Positions 1 to 7,762 are shown, counted from the first letter of the stretch. The stretch: DNA of 17,770 bases from Kiritimatiellia bacterium (GCA_017646485.1 JAGCML010000141.1:1-17770); one strand, 5' to 3'. Notes: generated from the letters alone by a model not told the origin. Made by a program: numbers and translations.

Positions 1-504
1 CATGAAAACTAAAAATTCGGCTTGTTGGGCTAAAGCAAAGACGGCGCTTCCCCCTAAGGCCCCAACCGCAGGCAAGAGGATGAACCCGACAAGGGTCGGT
101 AAAAGGGGCGTCGCAAGAGGAATGCCTGGCCAAAGTACCGCATAAAACCAAATCCAAAGGTGCAATAAGGGTAAGAGAATCACGCCACAAAGTAGTCCAT
201 GGTAGGGGAGTGGGCGAAGGGGAAGAACCTTACGAAAGTAATGAACGCACCACCAAAGGAAAAGGAAGAAGAGAATGCAAGTGCCAGGAGCAACTTGCCA
301 AGTGGCTTCACAGAGAATCGCACACCAAATGGCTAGGGGGAGCGTTTGGCGTGAGGGGTAGACTAAAAGGCGATAGGCCACCCACATAGGAATTAAGAGA
401 AGCTGCAAGACGGGCGTATTGGGCAGTAAGACGTCAGAGATCGCAGTGAGAACGATGGGGAAGACGAATGCCCAGCAGGTCGACCAGAAGCGTTTCGCGT
501 TCAT
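1..504 (-). CDS. mreD: MreD-like rod-shape membrane protein, 3' end beyond the window
   Basis: Reading the minus strand from the ATG at 504-502 gives 168 codons without a stop up to the window edge, so the gene is incomplete at its C-terminus. The protein starts MNAKRFWSTCWAFVFPIV and is very hydrophobic, with about four or five membrane segments (for example around residues 8-26, 30-47, 72-87 and 103-125). It begins 14 nt after the mreC stop, with GAGGG overlapping that stop as a likely ribosome binding site. MreD is the membrane partner of MreC in the elongasome, which directs lateral wall synthesis. The family diverges strongly in sequence, so the call rests on position after mreB-mreC, size so far and hydrophobicity rather than on a motif. 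Another polytopic membrane protein is possible. Confidence 0.72.
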   Translation of the reverse strand, partial: MNAKRFWSTCWAFVFPIVLTAISDVLLPNTPVLQLLLIPMWVAYRLLVYPSRQTLPLAIWCAILCEATWQVAPGTCILFFLFLWWCVHYFRKVLPLRPLPYHGLLCGVILLPLLHLWIWFYAVLWPGIPLATPLLPTLVGFILLPAVGALGGSAVFALAQQAEFLVFM

Positions 505-518
505 GGGTGCGGTTTCCC

Positions 519-1352
519 TCAAGGTGTTTTTGTGCGGGTGAGCACAAAGACCGTTTTTAATGTGGTGGGATTGACCGCTGGCTCAACGAGGACCTCAGAG
601 AGGAGCTCGGCAGGGTTTTCGCGTCGTTCAGTGATGGTACCGATCTTTAAGCCGCGCAGAAAGAGGCCGCCACTGCCTTCGGTATAGACCGATTGTCCAG
701 GTGTAAGGTTTGCGTTTCGTGCAATAAAGCGCATGGAGAGGGGGTGAGTCGTGTAGAGGAGGGGCTCTTCAGCAGATTCACCAAAGTCAACCCCTTGCAT
801 GCCTTGAATGACCCCTTTAGCACCACCAGGCACTTCCGCTGCTACGCGGCAAGCGGGGTCAGAAAGGAGAATGACTTCACTGGTGTGGAGGGTGACATTT
901 TCGGAAATGCGTCCAACGAGTCCCTCGGGGACAAGAACGATATCGCCTGTTTGAACACCTTGTAAGGAGCCCGCGGAGAGTTGCAAGCGAGGCCAAACGC
1001 CAAGCCCACCACCATAGGACCAAATCGGGGCGGCTACGACTTGAAGGGGCTGGGATTGTTGCCACTGCAGAGCTTCACGGAGAGCCACATTTTCTTGGGC
1101 GATCGCATCAGAGGTTTGCAACATAATTCGCAAGCGATCGATTTCGACCAAGTGCGTTTCTCGGGTTGGGCCATCGCAGAATCCGCGCCATGCCGCTGAA
1201 AGGCGCATGGAGATGTGTGACTCTGCCCAGACGAGGACGCGGCGAAAGGGAAAGGTTATCTCAGTGCAAAATGCACGAATGGTCGAGTTAGCCCAAATAA
1301 AGGCAAAAATCGCACACGCAATAATGAGATAAGGAAGGAAACGGCGCCGCAT
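519..1352 (-). CDS. mreC: Rod shape-determining protein MreC
   Basis: The 277-residue product has a short basic N-terminus (MRRR), one membrane segment at about residues 7-24, and a coiled-coil stretch at about 66-97 (IDRLRIMLQTSDAIAQENVA and onward). A beta-rich periplasmic region follows, with MreC-type signatures such as GLVGRI near the middle and VILLSDPACRVAAEVPGG. MreC is the bitopic periplasmic scaffold that links MreB and MreD to PBP2/RodA. The length matches the family. It lies 125 nt after mreB on the same strand and just before mreD. No clear Shine-Dalgarno precedes the ATG, which is preceded by a C-rich stretch; translation may start weakly. The C-terminus ends in TRTKTP, with nothing unusual beyond that. 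Confidence 0.93.
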   Translation of the reverse strand: MRRRFLPYLIIACAIFAFIWANSTIRAFCTEITFPFRRVLVWAESHISMRLSAAWRGFCDGPTRETHLVEIDRLRIMLQTSDAIAQENVALREALQWQQSQPLQVVAAPIWSYGGGLGVWPRLQLSAGSLQGVQTGDIVLVPEGLVGRISENVTLHTSEVILLSDPACRVAAEVPGGAKGVIQGMQGVDFGESAEEPLLYTTHPLSMRFIARNANLTPGQSVYTEGSGGLFLRGLKIGTITERRENPAELLSEVLVEPAVNPTTLKTVFVLTRTKTP

Positions 1353-1442
1353 AGGGGTGGGAGAATGGGGGCGGTGTAGTCCGCGTAAAAATAAAAGCTG
1401 CCGACATCAGACAGTGTTGACGGAGGCTTTATGTTAAAACAT

Positions 1443-1470
1443 ATCCGGCACCGTGTTCGCGGCGCCGGAT
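1443..1470 (-). terminator. Hairpin between mreB and mreC, possible attenuator
   Basis: Eleven-base arms (1443-1453 and 1460-1470) pair with one A/C mismatch around a 6-nt loop. The stem begins 7 nt after the mreB stop. On the minus strand it is followed by ATGTTTTAAC, which gives only four consecutive Ts. This looks like a weak or partial intrinsic terminator that would make mreB more abundant than mreC and mreD. It could instead stabilise the 3' end of an mreB transcript. Confidence 0.5.
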
Positions 1471-1477
1471 AAATGCA

Positions 1478-2521
1478 TTAATTGGGCTGAATGGTGTGGG
1501 CTTTGTAGAAGTCCAGTTCGTCTAAGACGCACCCTGTACCATTGGCCACGCCAGACAAGGGGTCATCTGCCACAATGACTGGAAGGCCCGTTTGCGATGC
1601 GATCAAGTTATCCAAGCCACGCAAGAGCGCAGAGCCGCCCGAAAGCACGATGCCGCGGTCCACAAGGTCACTGGCCAATTCAGGCTTTGCTTCGTTGAGG
1701 ATCATACGCACGGCATCAACGATTGCGGTCACCGGATCCTTTAAAGCTTCACGAATTTCTTCAGAGCTCACAGTCAAGGTCTTCGGCAAACCTGCGACTA
1801 AGTCGCGGCCGCGCACTTCCATGCACATTTCTTCCTTCAAGGGATAAGCAGAGCCAATCGAAACCTTGATGTCTTCAGCCATGCGTTCACCAATCAAGAG
1901 GTTATAGACGCGACGCATGTAGTTCATGATGCACTCATCCATCGTGTCACCACCCACGCGAACGCTCTTCGCTTGTGCGATACCCGACAAGGAAATCAAA
2001 GCCACTTCACAGGTACCACCACCAATATCGACGATGAGGTTACCTGCAGGTTCCTCAACAGGGAGACCAACGCCGATTGCGGCTGCCATCGGTTCTTCAA
2101 TCAACGTCACATCGCGAGCACCAGCATGAGTGGCGGCTTCCTTCACGGCGCGACGTTCCACTTCGGTAATTTCAGAGGGAGTAGCAATCACCACGCGCGG
2201 ACGCAAGAACTGCATGAGCTTACGGCCACGAGCCTTGGTGATGAAGTAGCGAATCATCGCCTCAGTAATGTCAAAGTCTGCAATCACACCCGACTTCATG
2301 GGGCGAACCGCCACGATGTTGCCAGGAGTACGACCCAACATGCGCTTTGCTTCTGCACCAACTGCAAGAATCTTGCGCGTGCCTTGCTGCATCGCCACCA
2401 CGGAAGGTTCACGAATGACAACCCCTTGTCCTTTGATGAAAACCAAAGTATTTGCGGTACCCAAATCGATACCGATGTCGCAAGAAAGGGCCCCCATAAT
2501 TCGCTTTAAAATACCGGGCAT
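1478..2521 (-). CDS. mreB: Rod shape-determining actin homologue MreB
   Basis: The 347-residue product has the full actin/Hsp70 nucleotide-binding set: phosphate-1 loop [15 protein letters not shown] near residues 14-28, phosphate-2 loop [17 protein letters not shown] near 160-176, and adenosine motif [15 protein letters not shown] near 287-301. Phosphate-2 usually reads GGGTTEVA; here the second Thr is Cys, a mild change. MreB polymerises on the inner face of the membrane and organises the elongasome. Length is normal for the family. The ATG is preceded by AAGGAG with a 6-nt spacer. It is the first gene of the mreBCD operon and is divergent from the secA side of the window. Confidence 0.97.
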   Translation of the reverse strand: MPGILKRIMGALSCDIGIDLGTANTLVFIKGQGVVIREPSVVAMQQGTRKILAVGAEAKRMLGRTPGNIVAVRPMKSGVIADFDITEAMIRYFITKARGRKLMQFLRPRVVIATPSEITEVERRAVKEAATHAGARDVTLIEEPMAAAIGVGLPVEEPAGNLIVDIGGGTCEVALISLSGIAQAKSVRVGGDTMDECIMNYMRRVYNLLIGERMAEDIKVSIGSAYPLKEEMCMEVRGRDLVAGLPKTLTVSSEEIREALKDPVTAIVDAVRMILNEAKPELASDLVDRGIVLSGGSALLRGLDNLIASQTGLPVIVADDPLSGVANGTGCVLDELDFYKAHTIQPN

Positions 2522-2527
2522 AAAAAC

Positions 2528-2533
2528 TCCTTA
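2528..2533 (-). promoter_or_regulatory. mreB Shine-Dalgarno
   Basis: AAGGAG on the minus strand sits 6 nt before the ATG at 2521. It is one of the strongest ribosome binding sites in the window and fixes the mreB start. Confidence 0.8.
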
Positions 2534-2552
2534 AAAAATGAATATCACTAAT

Positions 2553-2582
2553 AAAATAGCATATCTTAGATCGTTGTCGCAA
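2553..2582 (-). promoter_or_regulatory. Putative mreB promoter
   Basis: On the minus strand TTGCGA (2582-2577) and TATTTT (2558-2553) are 18 nt apart and lie about 30 nt upstream of the mreB ATG. TTGCGA lies inside a small inverted repeat, GTTG-CGA-CAAC. The match to the sigma-70 consensus is moderate, so this is a candidate only. Confidence 0.35.
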
Positions 2583-3167
2583 CTTATTGAAAAAAAGCAA
2601 TGAGATGATTTGAATTGTAGGCGGGATTCTAAAATGTAATAATGTATTGAAAATCAAAGGGTTATACTTTTCTATGGGGTGGTTTCTTTATTTTTGTGAG
2701 ATGGCATGATTTGCATCGCATTATGAAAAGTTGCGAAGGTGTATTATTTAGTTAGGTATAGAAATAGAGCTGAAAATGTGGGGGAGGAAAGGGGAACTTC
2801 AGTGCATTGGAGGGAGGAGATCGTTTGATGGGAGATGGGAGGGGGGAGCAGAATAGTCTTTTTACGCACGCTCCACATTCTTGGGGTATGACCTAGCCTT
2901 TTAAATCAGGAAACGGATCGTTTTAATCGTGTTTCTTTTTCTTTTAGTTTGCTTGTTTCAAACGCTTCTTTTTGAATCGGGATTTGAATCGGGACGATGT
3001 CTGTGGTACACATTTTATGAAGACAGATTTGTGGCGAGGTCAGAATAAAAAAGATGCCGAAAACGTGGGCTAAGGGGACGCTGAGGTGAAGTATCATCCG
3101 ATAAAGGGCGACTTGAATAACGCATTAGGGTGAGATATCTTCAGAAGAAGGCTCTTTTCGCTTGAGT
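2583..3167. other. Gene-free region upstream of mreB, G-rich on the plus strand
   Basis: No reading frame here has a protein-like composition or a ribosome binding site. The left part is AT-rich and belongs to the mreB leader. From about 2775 to 2850 the plus strand is strongly G-rich, with G tracts at 2780-2784, 2791-2794, 2812-2814, 2830-2832, 2837-2839 and 2841-2846. A perfect 12-bp tandem duplication lies at 2971-2994. I see no RNA gene, although an unrecognised small RNA cannot be excluded. Confidence 0.6.
2971..2994. repeat. Perfect 12-bp tandem duplication
   Basis: TTTGAATCGGGA occurs twice in direct succession (2971-2982 and 2983-2994). Two copies only, not phased with the 23-bp array further right. 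Confidence 0.85.
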
Positions 3168-3300
3168 TTATCATATGATTTTCAAATCAATTATCATATG
3201 ATTTTCAAATTGATTATCATATGATTTTCGAATCGATTATCATATGATTTTCAAATCAATTATCATATGATTTTCAAAATGATTATCATATGATTTTCTC
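3168..3300. repeat. Six-copy 23-bp repeat array centred on ATCATATGAT
   Basis: The 10-bp palindrome ATCATATGAT occurs at 3170, 3193, 3216, 3239, 3262 and 3285, with a spacing of exactly 23 bp each time. Each copy is followed by TTTC and then an AT-rich segment that varies between copies (AAATCAATT, AAATTGATT, GAATCGATT, AAATCAATT, AAAATGATT); the sixth copy decays after TTTC. In copies 1 and 4, TGATTTTCAAATCA is itself an inverted repeat. The conserved palindrome with constant spacing resembles a cooperative binding site for a dimeric protein or a set of iterons. It lies in a divergent intergenic region about 290 bp upstream of the small secreted-protein gene. No replication or partition gene is adjacent. 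Confidence 0.9.
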
Positions 3301-3528
3301 TTTTGAAAAGGGTGAGATGCGCTTTTGAGAAGGGTAATGTGTCGGAAGAGAAAGGGCGAAAAGGGGGGAGTGGATGAATTGGTCGGTGTAGAGGTGGGAT
3401 AAAGAGGTGGCTGTGGCGAGGGGAGTGAATGGGCGGTGTGGTGTCTTCTTAGAGCACGTTGCGCGTGAACAATCAAAGGCAGTTGAAGAATGTGGCGGGT
3501 TGCGGAGGAGGTGGTGTGGTGTTTTAAA
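3301..3528. other. Gene-free spacer between the repeat array and the next promoter
   Basis: This stretch is purine-rich with strong G over C bias on the plus strand. Open frames on the minus strand give low-complexity Ser, Thr, Pro and His-rich peptides that look like shadows of this bias. I see no ribosome binding site or structured element. Confidence 0.55.
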
Positions 3529-3557
3529 TTGACAAATGCGGTCGTATCGGTTAGAGT
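3529..3557 (+). promoter_or_regulatory. Sigma-70-type promoter for the small secreted protein gene
   Basis: A perfect -35 box TTGACA (3529-3534) is followed after 17 nt by TAGAGT (3552-3557), which matches the -10 consensus at four of six positions. It ends 35 nt before the ATG at 3593, with GAGAGGG (3578-3584) as ribosome binding site in between. Confidence 0.6.
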
Positions 3558-3592
3558 GATGCATTATGGTGAGCGTTGAGAGGGCTTGAGAA

Positions 3593-4060
3593 ATGACGCG
3601 ATTGGCTTTGAGTTTATTGTCTATAATCACATTGGGCTTGTGCATGTGTTGTACGAGGAGCGCACGGTTGGTAGAGGAAGCGCAATACTCGGTGCCTTTT
3701 CGCGAACTGACCAACTACTTTATTCGAAAGGATGCGCCGAAGGAACGTTTTGAAAAGGTGTTTTTTTCTCAGGAAGCATTTCGCTCAAATTTTGGAATGG
3801 CGGCCTTTATGGGACCAAATGGTCGGCCGAGCGAGATTGATTTTAAGCGTGAGGTTGTGATTGCTATGGTACTGCCTCCAATGAATCAAGCTTGTAAACT
3901 TCGCATCGAGGAGGTCGTAAAGGAGGAGGGGAGGTTGATTTTTCACTATGCTCAAACGTTGGGTGAACCGCTCTCCTATACGATTCGTCCGTGCCTTCTC
4001 ATTGCTATTGCAAAATCTGATTTTGAATCAAATCTTTCATTTCTTTATTCGGATGAGTAG
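3593..4060 (+). CDS. Small exported protein, possible lipoprotein, unknown function
   Basis: The 155-residue product begins MTRLALSLLSIITLG and then LCMCC, which reads as a signal peptide with cysteines at 17, 19 and 20. None of them sits in a canonical lipobox (L-A/S-G/A-C), so lipidation is possible but not shown. The mature part contains IDFKREVVIAMVLPP, a strand-rich centre, and SYTIRPCLLIAIAK near the end. That layout recalls small periplasmic proteins of the PrcB-like type and unnamed lipoproteins of Bacteroidetes, but the resemblance is from memory and weak. A GAGAGGG site lies 8 nt before the ATG, and a good promoter and a strong terminator flank the gene, so it is a monocistronic unit. 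Codon use is plausible for a real gene. Function is not known. Confidence 0.75.
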   Translation: MTRLALSLLSIITLGLCMCCTRSARLVEEAQYSVPFRELTNYFIRKDAPKERFEKVFFSQEAFRSNFGMAAFMGPNGRPSEIDFKREVVIAMVLPPMNQACKLRIEEVVKEEGRLIFHYAQTLGEPLSYTIRPCLLIAIAKSDFESNLSFLYSDE

Positions 4061-4120
4061 GTGGCGCCTTAATGGATAAGGTGGTAGCCTTGTGAGCGAA
4101 GTCTTTTTAAGGCGGGGAAT

Positions 4121-4159
4121 AAAGGGGATGCGTACTGCGTGAGTACGTATCTCCTTTTT
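4121..4159 (+). terminator. Strong intrinsic terminator after the small exported protein gene
   Basis: Sixteen-base arms (4121-4136 and 4142-4157) pair completely with two G-U wobbles around the loop GCGTG and run into TTTTT (4155-4159). AAA at the left foot pairs with the T tract, so it could also work leftwards, but no gene enters from the right. It lies 60 nt after the stop at 4060. Confidence 0.85.
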
Positions 4160-4520
4160 GTGTACGCCATTCATTCGAGTGTTGTAAGTCATTGCAAGGT
4201 AGCACGTTATTCTTTTTTTGTAAAAGGAATGAAGTGGGGAAAGGGGATGTTCTCAGAAGTGAAAATGTATTGCTAAAATGGGTATGATTTTCGCCTTGAA
4301 AATGGGTTTGAAAATTGGGAGGCGAAGGCGTTCGTTACGGAAGGACTCGGTGTCGATAAAGCTGACTTTGCGACTGAGGTCACGGAGGCGTTTACAGTGC
4401 ATGCGTGAGATGTGCTTGACGTGAAGTAGGTGGAGGCCGTTTGAAGCGATACGTGGTGCTTAAGGGGGGATTTTCTGCTTAAGGTTCGTTTTAAAGTATT
4501 ATTGTATTATTAAAGTAAGG
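4160..4520. other. Gene-free leader region before secA
   Basis: No convincing gene. A minus-strand frame of 49 codons (4253-4402) with a basic, moderately protein-like product starting MHCKRLRDLSRKVSF has no ribosome binding site and no recognised relative; it may be a relic or chance. TATGATTTTC at 4284-4293 repeats the core of the 23-bp array, once only. Confidence 0.5.
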
Positions 4521-4538
4521 TTATGTGCTCCTTTTTTA

Positions 4539-4547
4539 TGGTATACT
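4539..4547 (+). promoter_or_regulatory. Extended -10 promoter of secA
   Basis: TGGTATACT at 4539-4547 is an extended -10 element (TGN plus TATACT, five of six consensus bases), 32 nt before the secA ATG. The matching -35 position (about 4519-4524) is poor, as is usual for extended -10 promoters. It probably drives the whole run of genes to 15473. Confidence 0.6.
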
Positions 4548-4578
4548 GTGTGGGTTAAATAACAAAGGATTTTGACGA

Positions 4579-5259
4579 ATGAATTTACTCAAGTTACTTT
4601 TCGGGACGAAGAATCAGCGAGACATTAAGCGTTTGATGCCATTGGTGCGTAAGATTAATGCCTTGGAAGAGCAGTATCAGCAGCTTTCGGAAGAAGAACT
4701 GAAGCAGAAGACGCCTGAATTTAAAGCTCGTTTAGCAAAGGGTGAAACCCTGGATGATATTCTGCCTGAAGCGTATGCAGTGGTGAAGAATGCTTGCCGT
4801 CGCTTGTTGAATACAACGTGCATGGTCTGCGGCCATGAATTAACGTGGAATATGTTACCCTTCGATGTGCAGTTGATCGGTGGTATTGTCTTGCATCAAG
4901 GCAAGATTGCCGAAATGCAGACGGGTGAAGGTAAGACCTTGGTGGCGACGTTTCCGTTGTATTTGAATGCGCTTTCTGGTGAAGCGGCACACTTGGTGAC
5001 GGTGAATGACTACTTGGCTCGTCGTGACGCTCAGTTTATGGGACATCTGTTCACCTATTTGGGCTTAACGGTGGGTTGTATTCAGAATACGATGTCTCCG
5101 GCAGAACGCCGCACGCAGTATGCTTGCGATATTACCTACGGTACGAATAGCGAATTCGGCTTTGACTATTTGCGTGACAATGGTATGGCGTCGGACCCCT
5201 CGCAGGTGGTGCAACGTGGGCATGCCTTTGCAATCTTTGACGAAGTGGACAGCATCTAA
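4579..5259 (+). CDS. secA: SecA preprotein translocase ATPase, N-terminal part up to an in-frame TAA
   Basis: Residues 1-226 match the start of Sec[20 protein letters not shown], then Walker [15 protein letters not shown] (residues 113-126, Lys119), [28 protein letters not shown] region, and DEAD-box DEVD at 221-224. SecA is the cytosolic ATPase that pushes preproteins through SecYEG. The ATG is preceded by AAAGGA with a 9-nt spacer. Translation stops at TAA (5257-5259), directly after DEVDSI and before IDEARTPLIISGP, where the family has Leu. On its own this fragment would lack the rest of nucleotide-binding domain 1, the preprotein cross-linking domain and domain 2, so it cannot be a full motor. 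The full frame without the stop runs from 4579 to 7743, 1054 codons, a normal SecA length for this kind of bacterium. Confidence 0.9.
   Translation: MNLLKLLFGTKNQRDIKRLMPLVRKINALEEQYQQLSEEELKQKTPEFKARLAKGETLDDILPEAYAVVKNACRRLLNTTCMVCGHELTWNMLPFDVQLIGGIVLHQGKIAEMQTGEGKTLVATFPLYLNALSGEAAHLVTVNDYLARRDAQFMGHLFTYLGLTVGCIQNTMSPAERRTQYACDITYGTNSEFGFDYLRDNGMASDPSQVVQRGHAFAIFDEVDSI
5257..5259 (+). other. In-frame TAA inside secA at a conserved leucine codon
   Basis: The frame reads GAC AGC ATC TAA ATC GAC GAA, giving DSI-stop-IDEA where SecA has DSILIDEA. A TTA leucine codon would need only T to A at 5258. No frameshift and no missing base is involved, and both sides are intact. TAA is used as a normal stop by mreB, the vWA gene and the end of secA itself, which argues against a general code change. 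Confidence 0.95.
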
Positions 5260-5280
5260 ATCGACGAAGCTCGTACGCCT

Positions 5281-7743
5281 TTGATTATTTCGGGCCCCTC
5301 TCAACGCACCACCTCGGGTGAATATGTCGCCCAAAAGCCTCGTGTGGAACGTGTTTTCCGTGAACAGACTCGTATTTGTACGCAGTTGCTTGCCGAGGCA
5401 CGCAATTTCATTGCGAATGGTGACACTGAAATGGCGATGCGCCGTTTGTACCAGGTCTACCACGGCACGCCCAAGAACAAGCAGTTCCAACACTTGATTG
5501 AAGAACCTGCAATCCGCCGCTTGCATGAACAGGTCGAAGGCATGATGTTGACCGATATGCGTAAGCGTGAAGCGCGTGAATTGAAGGAAATTTTGCTCTT
5601 TACGATTGACGAAAAGACGCGTGAAGTCTCCTTGACGGATAAGGGTGCAGCCTTCATTTCTCCCGACGATCCCGAAATGTACGTGGTGCCTGATTTGCCG
5701 GCACAGCTTTCGGCTTTGGACGGCGAACAGGGGTTGACGGCTGAGGAGCGCACGGCACGTCGTCGTGAAATCCAAGAAGCCTTTGCGGCAAAGAGCGAAC
5801 GCTTACACATCGTGGACCAGTTGTTGCGTGCTTATGCGCTCTACAATCGCGACGAAGAGTATGTCGTGCAGGATAACAAGGTGATGATCGTGGACGAATT
5901 CACCGGTCGTATCCTGCCAGGGCGCCGCTGGAGTGAAGGCTTACACCAAGCAGTGGAAGCAAAGGAAGGCGTGGACATTGAACGTGAAACGCAGACCTTG
6001 GCTACGATTACGATTCAGAACTACTTCCGTTTGTACAAGAAGCTCTCGGGTATGACGGGTACTGCAGAGACGGAAGCCGCTGAATTCAATGATATCTATC
6101 GCTTGGACGTGGTGGCAATCCCCACCAATCGTCCGATTCGTCGTGTGGATGGCAATGACTTGATCTACAAGACGCAACGTGAAAAGTATCGCGCCATCAT
6201 TGAAGAAGTGCGTGCGGCGCATGAACGTGGTCAGCCGGTGTTGTTGGGTACGGTGACGGTGGATACGTCTGAAATTCTCAGCCGTATGTTGCGCATGGCT
6301 GGCATTCCTCATAATGTTTTGAATGCAAAGAACCATGCGAAGGAAGCAGAGATTGTGGCTCTCGCAGGTCAACCCGGAGCCGTGACCATCGCAACAAACA
6401 TGGCAGGGCGTGGTACGGATATTAAGTTGGGCCCTGGCGTGGTTTGGATGGACGATGAGCAGATTAAGGATAAATTTTTGACCTTAGACTCTGTGCCGAA
6501 GGGCGAACGTCGTACATTGCGTCACTTGTTGGAAGAGCGTCCGTGCGGGTTGTACGTGATTGCGTCTGATCGCCATGAGTCGCGCCGCAGTGACCGTCAG
6601 TTGCGTGGCCGTTGCTCTCGTCAGGGTGACCCTGGTGCAAGCCGTTTCTACCTCTCGCTCGAAGATAATTTGATGCGTTTGTTCGGTAGCGATCGTTTGG
6701 CGGGCATGATGACGCGCCTTGGCTTGCAGGAAGGCGAAGCGATTGAACATAGTTGGTTGAATCGCACGGTGGAACGTGCTCAGCGTAAGGTGGAAGAGCA
6801 GAACTTCTCCATCCGTAAGCGTACGCTTCAGTATGACGATGTGATGAATAAGCAACGCGCGATTATCTATGGTTTACGTCAAGAAATCTTGATGCAACCT
6901 GGCGCAGCGCATGAACGCATCTTAGACGTCTTCAACGATTTGATTACCGATCGTTGTATGGCACTTTTGCCTGGCGCAAAGGATTCTGATCCGACGGCCT
7001 TGTTGGAATGGATGGCTCATTTCCCTGTGCTCTGCACCGAAGCAGAATGTATCGCATGGGCTGGCAAGCCTGAAGAAGCTGCAAAGGAATTGTATGCTCG
7101 TGTGGAAGAAGCCTATTTGGCGAAGTGCACGGGTGAAATTCCGGAGGCATTGCCGATGTTGGAACGCATGGTTTGCTTGACGGCAATTGACGAAGAATGG
7201 CAGAAGTTCTTGGCCGCCATGGACGATTTGCGTCGTAGCGTTGGTTTACGTGGTTATGGTCAGCGTGACCCCTTGGTGGAATACAAGCGTGAAGCGTTTG
7301 AGATGTTCACGGAATTGATGGGCACCATCAAGGCGGGTATCGTGCGTGCGGCCTTCACAACGACGACGAACGTGGAAGCCTACATTGCAATGCGCGAACG
7401 CATGGCGCGTCGTGCACAAACCCAACACCGTGATTTAGGGGATTTAACTGCTGCCGCCAGTGCCGCAATGCCTGCCCCCGCAGCGGCTCCTGCAATGGAA
7501 ACGGTGTCGGGAAGTTTCTCGGGCTCCTTTACTGTTACAGCACCAGGCTTGGCAGAACCAGAAGAACCTGCTACGGAACCTGAAGCACCGCAGGGGAATG
7601 GCTCCTTAGAAGCACTGTTAGAAGCGATGAATAATCGTCCGCAACAGCCCATGCCGGTGCGCTCTGGTTTGCAGAAGACTGGTCGCAATGATCCATGCCC
7701 TTGTGGTTCTGGAAAGAAGTACAAGAATTGCTGTGGACGTTAA
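5281..7743 (+). CDS. secA: SecA preprotein translocase ATPase, remainder after the in-frame TAA
   Basis: From 5260 the frame continues as SecA to the end. In full-length numbering it holds IDEARTPLIISGP at 228-240, the preprotein cross-linking region at about 240-390, MIVDEFTGRILPGRRWSEGLHQAVEAKE, GMTGTAETEA, TNMAGRGTDIKLG, RHESRRSDRQLRGRCSRQGDPG, and TLQYDDVMNKQR, followed by helical wing and scaffold domains. An Ala/Pro/Glu-rich linker comes next, and the zinc-binding tail has CPCGSGKKYKNCCG with Cys1040, Cys1042, Cys1051 and Cys1052. The position 5281 is only the first TTG codon after the stop and has no ribosome binding site; the first in-frame ATG is 5431. I therefore do not believe it is translated separately from a good start. 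Either the stop is an error, is read through, or the gene is broken. Confidence 0.9.
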   Translation: MIISGPSQRTTSGEYVAQKPRVERVFREQTRICTQLLAEARNFIANGDTEMAMRRLYQVYHGTPKNKQFQHLIEEPAIRRLHEQVEGMMLTDMRKREARELKEILLFTIDEKTREVSLTDKGAAFISPDDPEMYVVPDLPAQLSALDGEQGLTAEERTARRREIQEAFAAKSERLHIVDQLLRAYALYNRDEEYVVQDNKVMIVDEFTGRILPGRRWSEGLHQAVEAKEGVDIERETQTLATITIQNYFRLYKKLSGMTGTAETEAAEFNDIYRLDVVAIPTNRPIRRVDGNDLIYKTQREKYRAIIEEVRAAHERGQPVLLGTVTVDTSEILSRMLRMAGIPHNVLNAKNHAKEAEIVALAGQPGAVTIATNMAGRGTDIKLGPGVVWMDDEQIKDKFLTLDSVPKGERRTLRHLLEERPCGLYVIASDRHESRRSDRQLRGRCSRQGDPGASRFYLSLEDNLMRLFGSDRLAGMMTRLGLQEGEAIEHSWLNRTVERAQRKVEEQNFSIRKRTLQYDDVMNKQRAIIYGLRQEILMQPGAAHERILDVFNDLITDRCMALLPGAKDSDPTALLEWMAHFPVLCTEAECIAWAGKPEEAAKELYARVEEAYLAKCTGEIPEALPMLERMVCLTAIDEEWQKFLAAMDDLRRSVGLRGYGQRDPLVEYKREAFEMFTELMGTIKAGIVRAAFTTTTNVEAYIAMRERMARRAQTQHRDLGDLTAAASAAMPAPAAAPAMETVSGSFSGSFTVTAPGLAEPEEPATEPEAPQGNGSLEALLEAMNNRPQQPMPVRSGLQKTGRNDPCPCGSGKKYKNCCGR

Positions 7744-7762
7744 TCCGTAAATACATTAAACG

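Noticed and set aside
3168..3300. CRISPR array
   Set aside because: The period is 23 bp with variable parts of only about 9 bp that resemble each other; there are no true spacers and no cas genes.
3240..3714. Minus-strand open frames across the repeat array and the small gene
   Set aside because: Their products are Ser, Pro, Thr and His-rich low-complexity shadows of the G-rich plus strand, with no starts of quality.
4253..4402. Small minus-strand gene of 49 codons (MHCKRLRDLSRKVSF)
   Set aside because: No ribosome binding site, no family recognised, and an open frame this short is expected by chance. A decayed gene is possible but not supported.
2600..4578. Replication origin between the divergent mre and sec genes
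   Set aside because: The 23-bp array and divergent genes suggested it, but I see no cluster of DnaA boxes (TTATCCACA type), and no dnaA, dnaN, parAB or gidA. The G excess on the plus strand seems to continue on both sides rather than switch.
4579..7743. Stop codon reassignment of TAA in this organism
   Set aside because: mreB, the vWA gene, the acyltransferase gene, the prenyltransferase gene, the hydrolase gene and secA itself end with TAA at family-expected lengths, so TAA works as a stop here.
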